Shown here piece by piece: positions 27,438 to 35,656 of a stretch of 64,000 nucleotides of DNA. The translations under genes and the position numbers were made by a program. Under the pieces are notes generated by a model, which was not told the origin of the DNA, made no database searches, and worked only from the letters and a program-made list of their open reading frames with translations. The stretch spans positions 558,001 to 622,000 of the forward strand of contig OZ251573.1 of NCBI GenBank assembly GCA_965243545.1, written 5' to 3'. The stretch's first letter is position 1. Every line of letters begins with the position of its first letter. This DNA is from CATQHW01 sp965243545. GTDB lineage: Bacteria > Spirochaetota > Spirochaetia > SZUA-6 > Bin103.

Positions 27438-30400
27438 ATGCCGGCTCCCGATCCGAACACCCGCGCCCACCTGGAATGGTTGGGCTTCATCCAGCCGTAC
27501 GGCTTGGTGGTGACCCCGCCGGCGCTGGTCAAGGCCGGGGCGTTCCTCAACCGGAACGACCGGGAACGCCAAGCGCTGCTGGCCGGCTGCATGGAGGAAC
27601 CGGAACCGGTTGACCCTGCGGAAGTAGCGGACGCGGACGGCGCCGCCCCCAACCCGCCGACCCGCATCCGCGACTTCTGCTCGTTCGCCCGCACCGTCTT
27701 GGGCTGGCGCTTCGGACCCAAGGGCTTCGCGGGTACTGAAGAAACGCCCATCCCTGAAGAACTCACCCTCCCGCTCCCCGACTACGGCGAGATTCTTCAG
27801 CCCGACTACGCGGTGCGCGAGCGCGACCCCGCCGCCGGCGCCCCGCCGTGGCAACTGCTGGTCCAGGTCCTGGACGACGACCACGACTTCGACCGCCAGC
27901 CCACCAGCGGCCGCGGCCTCGACGCCTCCCCCACGGGGCGCGCCGAGCGCCTGCTGCGCGCCACCGGCGTCCCCGCCGGCGTGCTGTGCAACGGCGCCGC
28001 CCTGCGCCTGATCTCCGCCCCGCGCGGCGAAACCTCCGGCCATATGGACTTCCGCTTCGCCGATCTGGTCACCACCGCCGGGCGCCCGCTCTGCTCCGCC
28101 CTGCACCTGCTCCTCTCCGAGCAGCGCCTGCTTGCCCTGCCCCGCGAGAAGCGCCTGGCCGCCCTGCTGGCCGACAGCCGGCTGTACCAGAACGACGTCT
28201 CCGAGCGCCTAGCCGAGCAGGTCCTGCACGCCCTGTACGAGATGCTGCGCGGCTTCCAGATCGCCCACGTCGTCTCCGAGGGCGCCCTGCTGCGCGAGTG
28301 GCTGGCCGAAAGCGGCGACCGCAACGAGGTGTACCGCGGCTTGCTGACCGTGATCCTGCGCTTGGTGTTCCTGCTCTACGCGGAGGAGCGCGGCATGCTG
28401 CCGGCGGACCAGACCTTCGTCCGCTACTACGGGCTGGCCGGCCTGTACCGGCGGCTGCTCAAGGATTCCGCCGACTACCCCGACACGATGGACGAGCGCT
28501 ACGGCGCCTGGGCGCAGCTCGTGGTGCTGTTCCGGCTGCTGCACGACGGCGCTCCCGGCCACCGCACCGGCGGGGCGGTGAGCTTGCCGGAACGCCGCGG
28601 CGCGCTGTTCGATCCCGACCGTTACCCGTTCCTGGAAGGGCGTAGCGCGGGCTCGGCGCGGCAGAGGAACGGGCGGATCAAGCCGCCGCGGGTGCCGGAC
28701 GGCACGATCTTCCGGGTACTGGACAAGCTGCTGGTGCTGGACGGGGAGCGGCTCTCCTACCGCACGCTGGACGTGGAGCAGATCGGCTCGGTGTACGAGA
28801 CGATCATGGGCTTCCGGCTGGAGATCGCGGCCGGCGACTCGCTGGCGGTGAAGCCGGCGAAGAAGATGGGTGCGCCCAACACCATCGACCTGGAGGCGCT
28901 GCTGGCGCAGCCGGCGGCGCGCCGGGCGCGCTGGCTGCAGGAGCGCGTGGATCGCACGGTGAGCGAGTCGGTGGCCAAGGGGCTGCGCGCCGCCGCGGAG
29001 ATCAACGACCTGCACGGGGCGCTGGACCGGGTGCTGGATCACGCGGCCACGCCGGACGTGGCGCCGCGGGGCGTGATGGTGCTGCAGCCGAACGCGGAGC
29101 GTCGCCGGTCGGGCTCGCACTACACGCCGCGCGAGCTGACCGAGCCGATCGTGCGCCACACCCTGGCGCCGCTGCTCTCCCGGCTGCGCGGGGAGGATGG
29201 CGGGGCGCCGGCCCCGGAGCAGATTCTGGACCTGAAGGTGTGCGATCCGGCGATGGGATCGGGGGCGTTTCTGGTGGAGACCTGCCGGCAACTTGCCGAC
29301 GCGCTGATTGAGGCGTGGCGCGCGCACGGGGTGACGCCGGAGATTCCGCCGGATGAGGACGAGGTGGTGTACGCCCGCCGGCTGGTGGCGCAGCGGTGTC
29401 TGTATGGGATCGACCGCAACCCGATGGCGGTCGACCTGGCCAAGGTGTCGCTATGGCTCAGCACCTTGGCGCGGGATCATCCGTTCACCTTCGTGGACCA
29501 TGCGTTCCGCCACGGCGACTCGCTGCTGGGCTTGACCCGCCGGCAGATCGAGGCGCTGCACTGGCAGGGCGGACAGCCGATCCTGGCCGGCTTCGGCGTG
29601 CGCGAGGCGTTGGAGAAGGCGTCGGCGCTCCGCCGCCGGATACGGGAGGCGGACGACACCGTGACCGACGAGCAGTTGCAGAAGCTCTGGGCCGACGCGC
29701 GGGACGCGGTCGCCGAGGTGCGGCTGTTCGGCGACCTGACCCTGGCCGCGTTCTTCGAGGGCGCCAAGCCGAAGGAGCGGGCGGCGCGCCTGGCGGCCTA
29801 CCAGGAAGCGATCCTGACGCGGGAGGCGCGGCAGCGGCACGCCGGGGAGATGGAGGCGCGCCGCCACCGGGAGCAGCCCTTCGCTCCGTTCCACTGGGAG
29901 ATCGAGTTCCCGGAAGTGTTCGAGCGGGACAACCCCGGCTTCGACGCCTTCGTCGGCAACCCGCCGTTCGCGGGCGGCCGGAACCTCAGTGCGGCCACCG
30001 GGGGTATCTACCCGAAGTGGCTGCAGACACTTCATGAGCGCACCAGTGGCGGTGCTGATCTTGCTGCGCACTTCTACCGACGCGCGTTTGCGCTGCTCCG
30101 CAACGGCGGAGCGTTCGGCCTGATCGCCACCAATACCATCGCCCAAGGAGATACCCGCTCCAGCGGCCTGCGCTGGATCTGCGAACACGGCGGCGAAATC
30201 TACCGCGCCGCCAAGCGCGTCAAGTGGCCCGGCGAAGCGGCGGTCGTCGTCAGCGTAGTCCACGTCGTCAAGGGTGCGTTGTCGGAAGAGCCGATGCTCG
30301 ACGACACTCCGGTGGACCGGATCACCGCATTCCTGTTCCACCAGGGCGGTCACACCGACCCGGTGCGGTTGGCGACTAACGCAGGACAGAGCTTTCAGGG

Positions 30401-31367
30401 CACCATCGTGCTCGGCATGGGATTCACGTTCGACGACACCGACCGGAAGGGTGTCGCGTCACCGCTCGCGGAGATGCGCCGGCTGATCGAGACCGACCCG
30501 CGGAATCGCGAAGTGATCTTCCCGTACATCGGCGGTGAGGAGGTGAACACCAGTCCGACGCACGCGCACCATCGTTACATAATCAACCTCGGCGAACGAA
30601 GTGAGGAGGAGTGCCGCCGGAAATGGCCCGAAATCATGACAATAGTCGAAGATCGTGTAAGACCGGAACGCGCCACCAAAGATGTCAGGAAGTATCCGAG
30701 AATGGTCAATGAGTGGTGGAAGTACTGGACTCCTCGGCCTGGACTTGAAGGTGCCGTTTCAGGCTTGGAACGCGTACTCGCAGTCTCCCGGGTTGGTGAC
30801 CATCCTGGCTTCATTTTCCTTCCATCCGAGACGGTTTACAGTGATCGCCTTATTGTCTTTCCATTGGCAACTTATGCCGCTTTCTGCGCACTCCAAACCT
30901 GGGCGCGGTTCTACAGTTCGTCGCTGAAGGATGATCTCCGTTATACTCCGTCTGATTGCTTCGAGACCTTCCCGTTTCCCGAAAGCTGGCAGACCCATCC
31001 CGCCCTCGAAGCCGCCGGCAAGGCGTACTACACCTACCGCGCCGCGCTCATGGTCCAGAACAACGAGGGCATGACCAAGACCTACAACCGCTTCCACGAC
31101 TACTACGAGACCGACCCGCGCATCACCAAACTGCGCGACCTGCACGCCGCCATGGACCGCGCCGTCCTCGACGCCTACGGCTGGACCGACATCCCCACCG
31201 ACTGCGAGCTCCTCCTCGACCACGCCATCGACGAAGCAACCTGGGGCCGCAAGCGCAAACCCTACCGCTACCGCTGGCCCGACTCCGTCCGCGACGAAGT
31301 GCTCGCCCGCCTCCTCGCCCTCAACGCCGACCGCGCCGCCGCCGAAGCCCGCGCCGGTCGCCGATGA
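27438..31367 (+). CDS. Eco57I-type (type IIG-like) DNA methyltransferase/restriction protein
   Basis: A 1309-residue protein. The first ~550 residues include QPDYAVRERDP ... WQLLVQVL, a possible PD-(D/E)XK nuclease region. The N6-adenine methyltransferase core has GSHYTPREL (~560), motif I DPAMGSGAFLVE (~602), LYGIDRNPMAVDLAKVSLW, and the catalytic NPPF in FVGNPPFAGG (~839). The remaining 450 residues should carry the target-recognition domain; nucleotides ~30,400-31,000 there are clearly less GC-rich. A BREX PglX-like role is possible, but no other BREX or DISARM gene is present, so a solitary type IIG enzyme is more likely. A TAGACT box lies 11 nt before the ATG. Confidence 0.85.
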   Translation: MPAPDPNTRAHLEWLGFIQPYGLVVTPPALVKAGAFLNRNDRERQALLAGCMEEPEPVDPAEVADADGAAPNPPTRIRDFCSFARTVLGWRFGPKGFAGTEETPIPEELTLPLPDYGEILQPDYAVRERDPAAGAPPWQLLVQVLDDDHDFDRQPTSGRGLDASPTGRAERLLRATGVPAGVLCNGAALRLISAPRGETSGHMDFRFADLVTTAGRPLCSALHLLLSEQRLLALPREKRLAALLADSRLYQNDVSERLAEQVLHALYEMLRGFQIAHVVSEGALLREWLAESGDRNEVYRGLLTVILRLVFLLYAEERGMLPADQTFVRYYGLAGLYRRLLKDSADYPDTMDERYGAWAQLVVLFRLLHDGAPGHRTGGAVSLPERRGALFDPDRYPFLEGRSAGSARQRNGRIKPPRVPDGTIFRVLDKLLVLDGERLSYRTLDVEQIGSVYETIMGFRLEIAAGDSLAVKPAKKMGAPNTIDLEALLAQPAARRARWLQERVDRTVSESVAKGLRAAAEINDLHGALDRVLDHAATPDVAPRGVMVLQPNAERRRSGSHYTPRELTEPIVRHTLAPLLSRLRGEDGGAPAPEQILDLKVCDPAMGSGAFLVETCRQLADALIEAWRAHGVTPEIPPDEDEVVYARRLVAQRCLYGIDRNPMAVDLAKVSLWLSTLARDHPFTFVDHAFRHGDSLLGLTRRQIEALHWQGGQPILAGFGVREALEKASALRRRIREADDTVTDEQLQKLWADARDAVAEVRLFGDLTLAAFFEGAKPKERAARLAAYQEAILTREARQRHAGEMEARRHREQPFAPFHWEIEFPEVFERDNPGFDAFVGNPPFAGGRNLSAATGGIYPKWLQTLHERTSGGADLAAHFYRRAFALLRNGGAFGLIATNTIAQGDTRSSGLRWICEHGGEIYRAAKRVKWPGEAAVVVSVVHVVKGALSEEPMLDDTPVDRITAFLFHQGGHTDPVRLATNAGQSFQGTIVLGMGFTFDDTDRKGVASPLAEMRRLIETDPRNREVIFPYIGGEEVNTSPTHAHHRYIINLGERSEEECRRKWPEIMTIVEDRVRPERATKDVRKYPRMVNEWWKYWTPRPGLEGAVSGLERVLAVSRVGDHPGFIFLPSETVYSDRLIVFPLATYAAFCALQTWARFYSSSLKDDLRYTPSDCFETFPFPESWQTHPALEAAGKAYYTYRAALMVQNNEGMTKTYNRFHDYYETDPRITKLRDLHAAMDRAVLDAYGWTDIPTDCELLLDHAIDEATWGRKRKPYRYRWPDSVRDEVLARLLALNADRAAAEARAGRR

Positions 31368-31413
31368 CCGGCAGATCAATGCCGGTTGACCACGGCCGAA
31401 TATCGAGCGCTCC

Positions 31414-31872
31414 TTGACGGCGATGGAAAAGAAGCTCAAGCACCTCGAGTTCATTCAAGGTGTCGTCAACCGGCTCGGCGCCAACTCATTCCGCGTGAAG
31501 GGATGGGCCGTAGTGCTGGTCTCTGCGCTGTTCGTCCTTGCCGCGCTGGACGGACGGATCGCATTCTCCTTCATCTCGCTGCTCCCGTTGATCTTCCTGT
31601 GGGCGCTGGACGGCTACTTCCTCTGGCAGGAGCGTCTGTTCAGATCGCTGTATGACCACGTACGCACTCTGGACGAGTCCAATATAGATTTCTCGATGGA
31701 CCTCCGTCCGTTCATGGGCGGCCGCCCACGGCTCTGGCGGCGCGCGACGTTCTCGAAGACGCTGATCATGTGCTATTTCGCGTTGAGCTCGACTGTCGTC
31801 CTCGCCGCTGGCTTATACCTGGTTTTCGATGGAAGGCGTCGTGAAACGCCAAGTGTTAGTAAGTGTTATTGA
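31414..31872 (+). CDS. Small membrane protein (SLATT-like), possible defence effector
   Basis: A 152-residue membrane protein. A charged N-terminal helix (EKKLKHLEFIQGVVNRLG) is followed by two closely spaced membrane segments (about 29-68, ending LDGYFLWQERLF). A soluble stretch with DHVRTLDESNIDFSMD comes next, and a third membrane segment lies near 117-138. I have seen this type beside defence genes, and pore-forming effectors of the SLATT kind have a similar shape, but the function is not established. It starts 46 bp after the methyltransferase on the same strand. Its 3' end overlaps the truncated PIN gene on the other strand by 17 bp. Confidence 0.8.
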   Translation: MTAMEKKLKHLEFIQGVVNRLGANSFRVKGWAVVLVSALFVLAALDGRIAFSFISLLPLIFLWALDGYFLWQERLFRSLYDHVRTLDESNIDFSMDLRPFMGGRPRLWRRATFSKTLIMCYFALSSTVVLAAGLYLVFDGRRRETPSVSKCY

Positions 31873-32002
31873 AGCTGATCGCCGAAATGGCGCATGCGAC
31901 GGCTCCGGTTTCGGCAGCCGACCAGATCGCCTCCGCTGATACGTAGAAGGGTTCGCGCTTCGCCAACACGTCCAAAAGAACGTTGGTATCGATCAGGATC
32001 AC
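31856..32002 (-). pseudogene. Truncated VapC-type PIN-domain toxin
   Basis: The 48-codon frame reads VILIDTNVLLDVLAKREPF, the PIN opening with its first catalytic Asp, and goes on to ISAISFNNTY before a stop. Intact PIN toxins are about 130-140 residues and continue right after this motif, so two thirds of the domain are gone. The lost part is replaced by the end of the membrane-protein gene. The GTG start overlaps the antitoxin stop in GTGA. It should be inactive as a nuclease. Confidence 0.75.
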
Positions 32003-32259
32003 CGACTGCTCCCGGAACGCTCCACGAGCGCCTCGGTGAGAAGCTCGTCATCCGTCATTCCGGAGGGCAGGGTGACAAGCCCGGAGACCGAAGCGGTTCG
32101 AGGAGCCGGCGCTGAGCGCGGAATGGCGCTCGCTTGGTCGATCGCTTCAACAAGCCGCGAAAACATTGCCGACAGGCTGGTGCCGCGTTCCGCTGCCAAG
32201 CGTTTGGCTACCGCGGCCAGCCCGGGATCTACGCTGAGCGTGAGTCTGGTGACTGACAT
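31999..32259 (-). CDS. Ribbon-helix-helix antitoxin of the VapBC remnant
   Basis: An 86-residue protein. The opening RLTLSVDPGLAAVAKRLAAERGTSLSAMFSRLVEAI is a ribbon-helix-helix DNA-binding domain of the DUF6364 type. The C-terminal tail (SGMTDDELLTEAL) would wrap the PIN toxin. It overlaps the truncated toxin by 4 bp. The antitoxin is intact although its toxin is not, so it may now act only as a regulator or as a decoy against related toxins. Confidence 0.8.
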   Translation of the reverse strand: MSVTRLTLSVDPGLAAVAKRLAAERGTSLSAMFSRLVEAIDQASAIPRSAPAPRTASVSGLVTLPSGMTDDELLTEALVERSGSSR

Positions 32260-32393
32260 ACGTACTACCCGATCGGTAACCTTTACGTGGTTGGGCGCTC
32301 GGCGTCAACCCGCCGGCCCGTGGGGCCGGCGAAGCGCCCGCCGCCTCGGGCTGCCGGCGCCGCCCGCGGCGGGCGTGGCCGCAGGCGCACTGC

Positions 32394-32423
32394 TTGGCGC
32401 CGGGCGCCGTCCCGGTCTACCGT
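32394..32423 (+). promoter_or_regulatory. Promoter TTGGCG-N18-TACCGT, leaderless start
   Basis: TTGGCG (32394-32399) and TACCGT (32418-32423) are 18 bp apart. The -10 box ends 7 nt before the ATG at 32431, as for the Uma2-like gene. Confidence 0.55.
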
Positions 32424-32430
32424 TGGCGCC

Positions 32431-32649
32431 ATGACGGGCATTGACCCCGCGCTGTTGGCGGAATTCGAGGCGGCGGCGCGCCGGCCGCTTGCCGTGCGGT
32501 GGCGCTACTCCTTCATCCGCACCTACAAGCCGGTGTTGGACGATGCGGACTACCGTTCCTTTGACACGATGGAGAAGTATCGCCAGTGGTGCGAACGAGA
32601 GCTTCCGGACTGGCTGGGCTATGGCCGCGTTCGAGTACCGCCAAGCTGA
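32431..32649 (+). CDS. Small partner of a nucleotidyltransferase
   Basis: A 72-residue protein I cannot name. It is acidic and aromatic, with DADYRSFDTMEKYRQWCERELPDWLGYG near its end. It overlaps the following nucleotidyltransferase gene by 29 bp in another frame, the arrangement expected for an antitoxin before its toxin or the reverse. It has its own leaderless-type promoter. No DNA-binding motif is evident. Confidence 0.65.
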   Translation: MTGIDPALLAEFEAAARRPLAVRWRYSFIRTYKPVLDDADYRSFDTMEKYRQWCERELPDWLGYGRVRVPPS

Positions 32650-33097
32650 GGAGATACGGGACGCCCTGCAGCGCCACGGTGTCCGCTACCTCTTCATCGG
32701 CAAGTCCGGCGCCATCCTGTTGGGATACCCCGACACGACGCAGGATGCTGACCTGTTCGTCGAGAAAGGCCCGGCCAACGGCCGGGCCCTGGTGGATGCT
32801 CTGCGAGAGCTCGGATTCGTGGTGACCGTAGATCAGGCAGAGGAGATCATCCGCGGCAAGGACTTCGTTCAACTCAAGAACGGTCCGTTCGACCTGGATA
32901 TCGTGTTCGCGCCCGACGGCATCGAGAGATTTCAGGACGCATTTCGGCGGCGGGTCGACGTCGAGGGGTTTCCGGTCTGCTCCCTGGACGACATCATCGC
33001 CAGTAAGGAAGCATCCAACCGCGCCAAGGACCGGGAGTCGCTGCCGCGGCTGCGATCATTCCGCGAGTACTGGAAGGGCCGTCGGCGCGGCGGCTAG
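32621..33097 (+). CDS. AbiEii/DUF6036-like nucleotidyltransferase
   Basis: A 158-residue nucleotidyltransferase-fold protein. The key motif is RYLFIGKSGAILLGYPDTTQDADLFVE: a Gly-rich loop followed by D-x-D. LDIVFAPDGIERF carries a third acidic strand and SLDDIIASKEASNRAKD is the typical C-terminal helix of AbiEii-type proteins. The ATG at 32621 lies inside the end of the small upstream gene. The pair resembles AbiE-like toxin modules; it is the fourth nucleotidyltransferase-type gene in 21 kb. Confidence 0.8.
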   Translation: MAAFEYRQAEEIRDALQRHGVRYLFIGKSGAILLGYPDTTQDADLFVEKGPANGRALVDALRELGFVVTVDQAEEIIRGKDFVQLKNGPFDLDIVFAPDGIERFQDAFRRRVDVEGFPVCSLDDIIASKEASNRAKDRESLPRLRSFREYWKGRRRGG

Positions 33098-33269
33098 CCG
33101 GTTCACACCCACGAAGGCCGAACGGGCGCCGGCTCGGTCATCGCGCGCCGCCGGCGCACCCGCTGATCGACCCCGCGGCAGTGCGAACAGCGGTTGCCCC
33201 GCACCGGGCGGCGTCCGTAATTTCCTTCGCCCCTGCGGGGCTGCGACACCTCTGTGAGGAGATCGGCCG

Positions 33270-35600
33270 ATGGCACAGAAGAGCGCCGGCACGGAAGGAG
33301 GGCTGACGCCGCGGCAGCTCAGCGCTGCGCAACGCCGCTTCACGGTCTTCTCCTTCCTCAACATGATCTCGTTCCAGTTCCTCACCGGGAACGTGATAGC
33401 CCTGTACGCGCTGCGGCTCGGCGCCGGCGAGCCGCTGGTCGGCGTCCTGTTCTCCTTCATCCCGCTGGCGCACCTCCTGCCCCTGGCCGGGCGCGCCGTG
33501 GTGCGGCGGATCGGCACGGTGCGGACCACGGGGGTGTTCTGGATCATCCGCCAGGCGATGATGACGCCGATCCTGTTCGCGCCGCTGGCCGCCGACCAGG
33601 GCCGGCCCGACGTCGGCATCTGGCTGATCGGGGTGAGCGTGGTCGGCTTCCATCTGGCGCGCGGCATAGCCATGACCGGCTTCAACGCGATCATCGGCGC
33701 CATCACCACGCCGGCCGAACGGGGCTCCTTCCTGGCCCGGATGCACCTGGTCCTGCACCTGGGATCGATCACCGCCGGGCTGGCCATGGGGCTGCTGCTG
33801 CAGCAGCAGTCGCCCCTGATCCTGTTCACGCTGGTGCTGGGAATCGGCATCGTGATCGGCCTGGCGGCCGCCCGCGAGATCTTCCGCCTGCCGGAGCCCG
33901 CCGCGCTGGCGCGCGCCGGCAGCTTCTGGCCGTCGGTGCGCGACGCCTTTCGCCGCCCCGGCTTTCCCCGGTTCGTGGTGGTGCTGGCGCTCAACGGCTT
34001 CGTGGCGGCTATGACGGTCCCGTTCCTGCTGGTCTACGTGAAGCGCGTGCACGGGCTCGGCGACAACACCGCCATCCTGCTGGCCGCGGTCGGTTCGGTC
34101 GGCGCCATCGTCATGGCGCTGGTGAGCAGCTTCGTGATCGACCGGGTCGGCGCCAAGCCGCTCATGTCGCTGTTCAGCATTGTCCTGGCGGTCACGGCGC
34201 TGCTGGTGGCGGTGGCGCCGCCGATCGGCGACCCGGCCGCGGTGTGGATCTACCTGGGCGCCATCTTTTTCCTGGCGACCTTCGGGGCGTACGGCAACGA
34301 GAACATGCACAGCGTCTACTTCCTCACCATGATCCCGGCGGAGGAGCGCCTCAACCTCGGCATCTTCGACCTGGTCGTGATCGGCGTCGGCGCCATGCTC
34401 GGTTCGCTGGCCGGCGGCGCCGTGCTGGGCGGACTGGCCGCCGTGGACGGCCTGGCGGCCGGCGACGCCTACCGCATGTACTACGGCGGCATGGCCGCGG
34501 CGTACGCCGCCATCCTGCTGCTCACCACGCGGCTCGACCGGCTCGGCGCCGTCTCGTTCCCCAACGTGCTGAGCATCTTCGTGTCTCCCCGGCATCTGCG
34601 GGCGCTGGCGCTCCTGCACCGGTTGAAGGCCAGCCGCACGCCGGCCGCCGCCGAGTTCCTGATCCAGCGGCTCGGCGAGGTGCGCTCGGACCTGGCGGCG
34701 CCGGAGCTGCTCCGGTCGCTCGGCTCGCCCCGCTTTACGGTGCGCTCGGAGGCGCTCGACGCGCTGTCGGATGCGCCGCTGACCGACCGGGTGCGGTCGG
34801 CGCTGATCACCGAGGTCGAGGAGCAGCCGTTCACGACCGCGTACCTGGCGGCGGAGATGATCGGCCGCCGCCAGATACCGGAGGCGGCGCCGGCGCTGCG
34901 CCGCGGCCTTGAGTCCGACGACTTCTTCCTGGTCGGGAAGTGCATGGTGGCGCTGGCGCGCCTGGCGGACGGCGACAGCTTGCCGGCCATCGAACGGATG
35001 TACCGGGAGACCGGCAACCCGCGCCTGCTGATCCACGGCGCCGCCGCGCTGGAGCTGTTCGGCCGGCCCGGCTCGCTGGCCACCCTGCTCGGCCCGCTGG
35101 AGCGCCGGCCGACGGCGTACGCGCGTGATGAGATCATCCTGGCCGCGTCCGGCATCCTGCGGATGGCCGACACCTTCTATCCGCTCTATCAGGGGTTCCT
35201 GGCCGAGCGGCGGTACGGGTTGGCGCTGCTGACCGACTTCCTGGAGGAGCGGCAGGAGCGGCAGCCGCGCGATGCGGCCACGCCGGCCGCCCGCGAGCGG
35301 GTCGCCGCGCTGCCGCCGCTGATCGACGACCCGCTCGCGTCCGAGGCGCAGTCCGAGGCCGCGCAGGCGTTCCGCAAGGCGGCCGCGCGCACGCTCGCCG
35401 AGTGCCCGATCGCGGTCGAGGGGACCGACCTCAACCCCGTGCTGCTCGACGCGCTGTCCCGGCCCCACACCGGCGGGCTGGCGCAGTTCCGGTTCTTCGT
35501 CGCCGCCGCGGCGGCGTGCTACACGTGGCCCGCTCCGATTCAGCGCGCGCCGAAGTCGGCGCCCCCGCGGCGGGACCGGCGTCCGCCGAAGCGCGGGTGA
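33270..35600 (+). CDS. MFS transporter fused to a C-terminal HEAT-like domain
   Basis: A 776-residue protein. Residues ~25-425 hold about a dozen hydrophobic membrane segments of a major-facilitator-type transporter (NMISFQFLTGNVIALYALRLG near the start). Residues ~440-740 form a soluble, all-helical region of roughly 30-residue units with alternating phrases such as AAPELLRSLGSPRFTVRSEAL and LAAEMIGRRQIPEAAPAL, typical of HEAT repeats. The extra domain would sit in the cytoplasm and could bind a partner or sense substrate. The substrate is unknown. GAGGAG 6-7 nt before the ATG sets the start. Confidence 0.8.
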   Translation: MAQKSAGTEGGLTPRQLSAAQRRFTVFSFLNMISFQFLTGNVIALYALRLGAGEPLVGVLFSFIPLAHLLPLAGRAVVRRIGTVRTTGVFWIIRQAMMTPILFAPLAADQGRPDVGIWLIGVSVVGFHLARGIAMTGFNAIIGAITTPAERGSFLARMHLVLHLGSITAGLAMGLLLQQQSPLILFTLVLGIGIVIGLAAAREIFRLPEPAALARAGSFWPSVRDAFRRPGFPRFVVVLALNGFVAAMTVPFLLVYVKRVHGLGDNTAILLAAVGSVGAIVMALVSSFVIDRVGAKPLMSLFSIVLAVTALLVAVAPPIGDPAAVWIYLGAIFFLATFGAYGNENMHSVYFLTMIPAEERLNLGIFDLVVIGVGAMLGSLAGGAVLGGLAAVDGLAAGDAYRMYYGGMAAAYAAILLLTTRLDRLGAVSFPNVLSIFVSPRHLRALALLHRLKASRTPAAAEFLIQRLGEVRSDLAAPELLRSLGSPRFTVRSEALDALSDAPLTDRVRSALITEVEEQPFTTAYLAAEMIGRRQIPEAAPALRRGLESDDFFLVGKCMVALARLADGDSLPAIERMYRETGNPRLLIHGAAALELFGRPGSLATLLGPLERRPTAYARDEIILAASGILRMADTFYPLYQGFLAERRYGLALLTDFLEERQERQPRDAATPAARERVAALPPLIDDPLASEAQSEAAQAFRKAAARTLAECPIAVEGTDLNPVLLDALSRPHTGGLAQFRFFVAAAAACYTWPAPIQRAPKSAPPRRDRRPPKRG

Positions 35601-35656
35601 GGTGACCGGCGGCGCGGCGCGCGGGTAGGATCGGCCGCGGAACCATCAGCGACGCC

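Noticed and set aside
33138..35468. 776-codon open frame on the minus strand
   Set aside because: Antisense to the MFS-HEAT gene; Arg/Gln/His-rich and without membrane segments or domains.
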